From positions 1 to 64,000 of the forward strand of contig NZ_JABLSI010000013.1 of assembly GCF_019303475.1 (NCBI RefSeq): a stretch of 64,000 bases of DNA. The letters are read 5' to 3'. The position numbers and the translations under genes were made by a program. Under the pieces are notes generated by a model that saw only the letters and a program-made list of their open reading frames with translations, searched no databases and was not told the DNA's origin. This DNA comes from Streptomyces sp. JJ38. Lineage in GTDB: Bacteria; Actinomycetota; Actinomycetes; Streptomycetales; Streptomycetaceae. Numbering within the stretch: position 1 is the first letter of the stretch; each line of letters starts with the position of its first letter. Positions 63,522 to 64,000 of the stretch are shown piece after piece.

Positions 63522-64000
63522 GTGACCACGAACCCCAGCGCCGAACTTCTCGACAACCTGCTCACCGTGGCCGGCCAGACCACCGCCGTACGGGAGGAGG
63601 TACGCGTGTGGTCCATGTCCGGCGTCGAGCGTGTGACCTTCCTCGATGGCTCCACGGCCATCTTCAAGTACGCCAAGAAGCCCTTCGACAGCGAGGACCA
63701 GGCCCTCCGCCTGGCACGCACCCTCGGAGTGCCCGTACCCCAGGTCCACGCCTCCGCCGTTCGGGATGGCTGGCTCGGCATGTTCATGGAGGACCTCGGA
63801 TCGTCCGCCCGTGAGGCCGATGACCTTGACGGCGTCGCCGCGGCCGTGGTCCTGCACGGGGCTCGTACGGCTCCGCCCTTGCCCCTCCTCGACCAGGACC
63901 GGCTGCGGACACTGCCGACCCGGGCGCTGGAGCATCTCGAACGGCTGCGCAAGGCCGACCGGTGGCAGGACGCCGACGATGTCGAGGACGCGCTCGACCG
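63522..64000 (+). CDS. aminoglycoside phosphotransferase-like kinase, 3' end outside the window
   Basis: The visible 159 residues from GTG 63522 (GGGAG before it) run off the window edge. 'VERVTFLDGSTAIFKYAKKPF' features give a kinase-type beta strand with the ATP-binding Lys, and 'SEDQALRLARTLGVPVPQVHAS' is typical of the APH/choline kinase N-lobe; 'GMFMEDLG' is the hinge. The catalytic loop (HxDxxxxN) would lie outside. Such kinases act on antibiotics, sugars or amines; the substrate is unknown. Confidence 0.8.
   Translation, partial: MTTNPSAELLDNLLTVAGQTTAVREEVRVWSMSGVERVTFLDGSTAIFKYAKKPFDSEDQALRLARTLGVPVPQVHASAVRDGWLGMFMEDLGSSAREADDLDGVAAAVVLHGARTAPPLPLLDQDRLRTLPTRALEHLERLRKADRWQDADDVEDALD

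Noticed and set aside
1..64000. CRISPR arrays, rRNA operons, replication origin
   Set aside because: No regularly spaced direct repeats, rRNA sequence or DnaA-box cluster was seen.

Overview
The window is about 64 kb of very GC-rich chromosome. It has frequent GTG starts, a WhiB-family gene, a SigR/RsrA pair, a SigH/anti-sigma pair and a complete das (chitin-oligosaccharide) locus. This identifies a Streptomyces or very close relative. From memory (no search was run), the gene order from roughly 19 to 46 kb follows the S. coelicolor core-chromosome order aroA - sigR/rsrA - das - wblE - dagK - sigH.

Layout. 0-2.3 kb: three consecutive AIM24-family genes, the first cut by the window edge. 2.4-11.7 kb: NUDIX hydrolase and DUF2342 metalloprotease-like protein, an NAD-dependent epimerase, moaE, a PDZ/Lon-type protease, a PPA1309 protein and a large UPF0182 membrane protein. 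11.7-14.0 kb: two identical initiator tRNA genes flanking a Sel1/TPR protein. 14.2-16.8 kb: Fur-type repressor divergent from a catalase, then a CBS protein. 17-24 kb: hisN, a TetR regulator, rsgA, aroA, an M50-like membrane protease and a GT4 glycosyltransferase with an extra C-terminal domain. 24-31 kb: SRAP, an alpha/beta hydrolase, sigR-rsrA, a TPR protein, def, an M15 peptidase and a GNAT. 30.6-40.6 kb: cstA-ybdD, then the das locus (SIS protein, GH3 hexosaminidase, dasC, dasB, dasA, divergent dasR) with DasR-type operators. 41-46.5 kb: a HisKA_2 histidine kinase, wblE, a lipid kinase, a membrane protein, sigH and its anti-sigma factor. 46.6-53.3 kb: GNAT, PLP enzyme, methyltransferase, NUDIX and a secreted-protease group (snapalysin plus LysR regulator, subtilase). 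53.4-57.9 kb: AraC/VOC pair and a TetR - flavin dehydrogenase - BASS transporter cassette. 58-64 kb: an accessory block of visibly lower GC with a CbrC-family protein, a frameshifted gene carrying a HEPN-like RX4H motif, a second NUDIX, an XRE/TPR regulator, an unknown protein and a truncated phosphotransferase.

How parts work together. DasABC imports chitin oligosaccharides, the GH3 enzyme cuts them, the SIS protein probably handles the sugar phosphate, and DasR represses through dre sites. SigR is released from RsrA by thiol oxidation; a GGAAT-N18-GTT promoter and a 55-codon upstream in-frame extension match the known feedback architecture. Many genes appear leaderless, with a TAnnnT hexamer 6-7 nt before the start codon. 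The most unusual signals are the repairable frameshift in the HEPN-like gene (CCCC run at 59222-59225), a third dre-like site before the histidine kinase, a 27-bp tandem duplication across the dasR stop codon, a perfect 20-bp hairpin inside the glycosyltransferase gene, and the flavin dehydrogenase/BASS cassette with an overlapping triple half-site operator.
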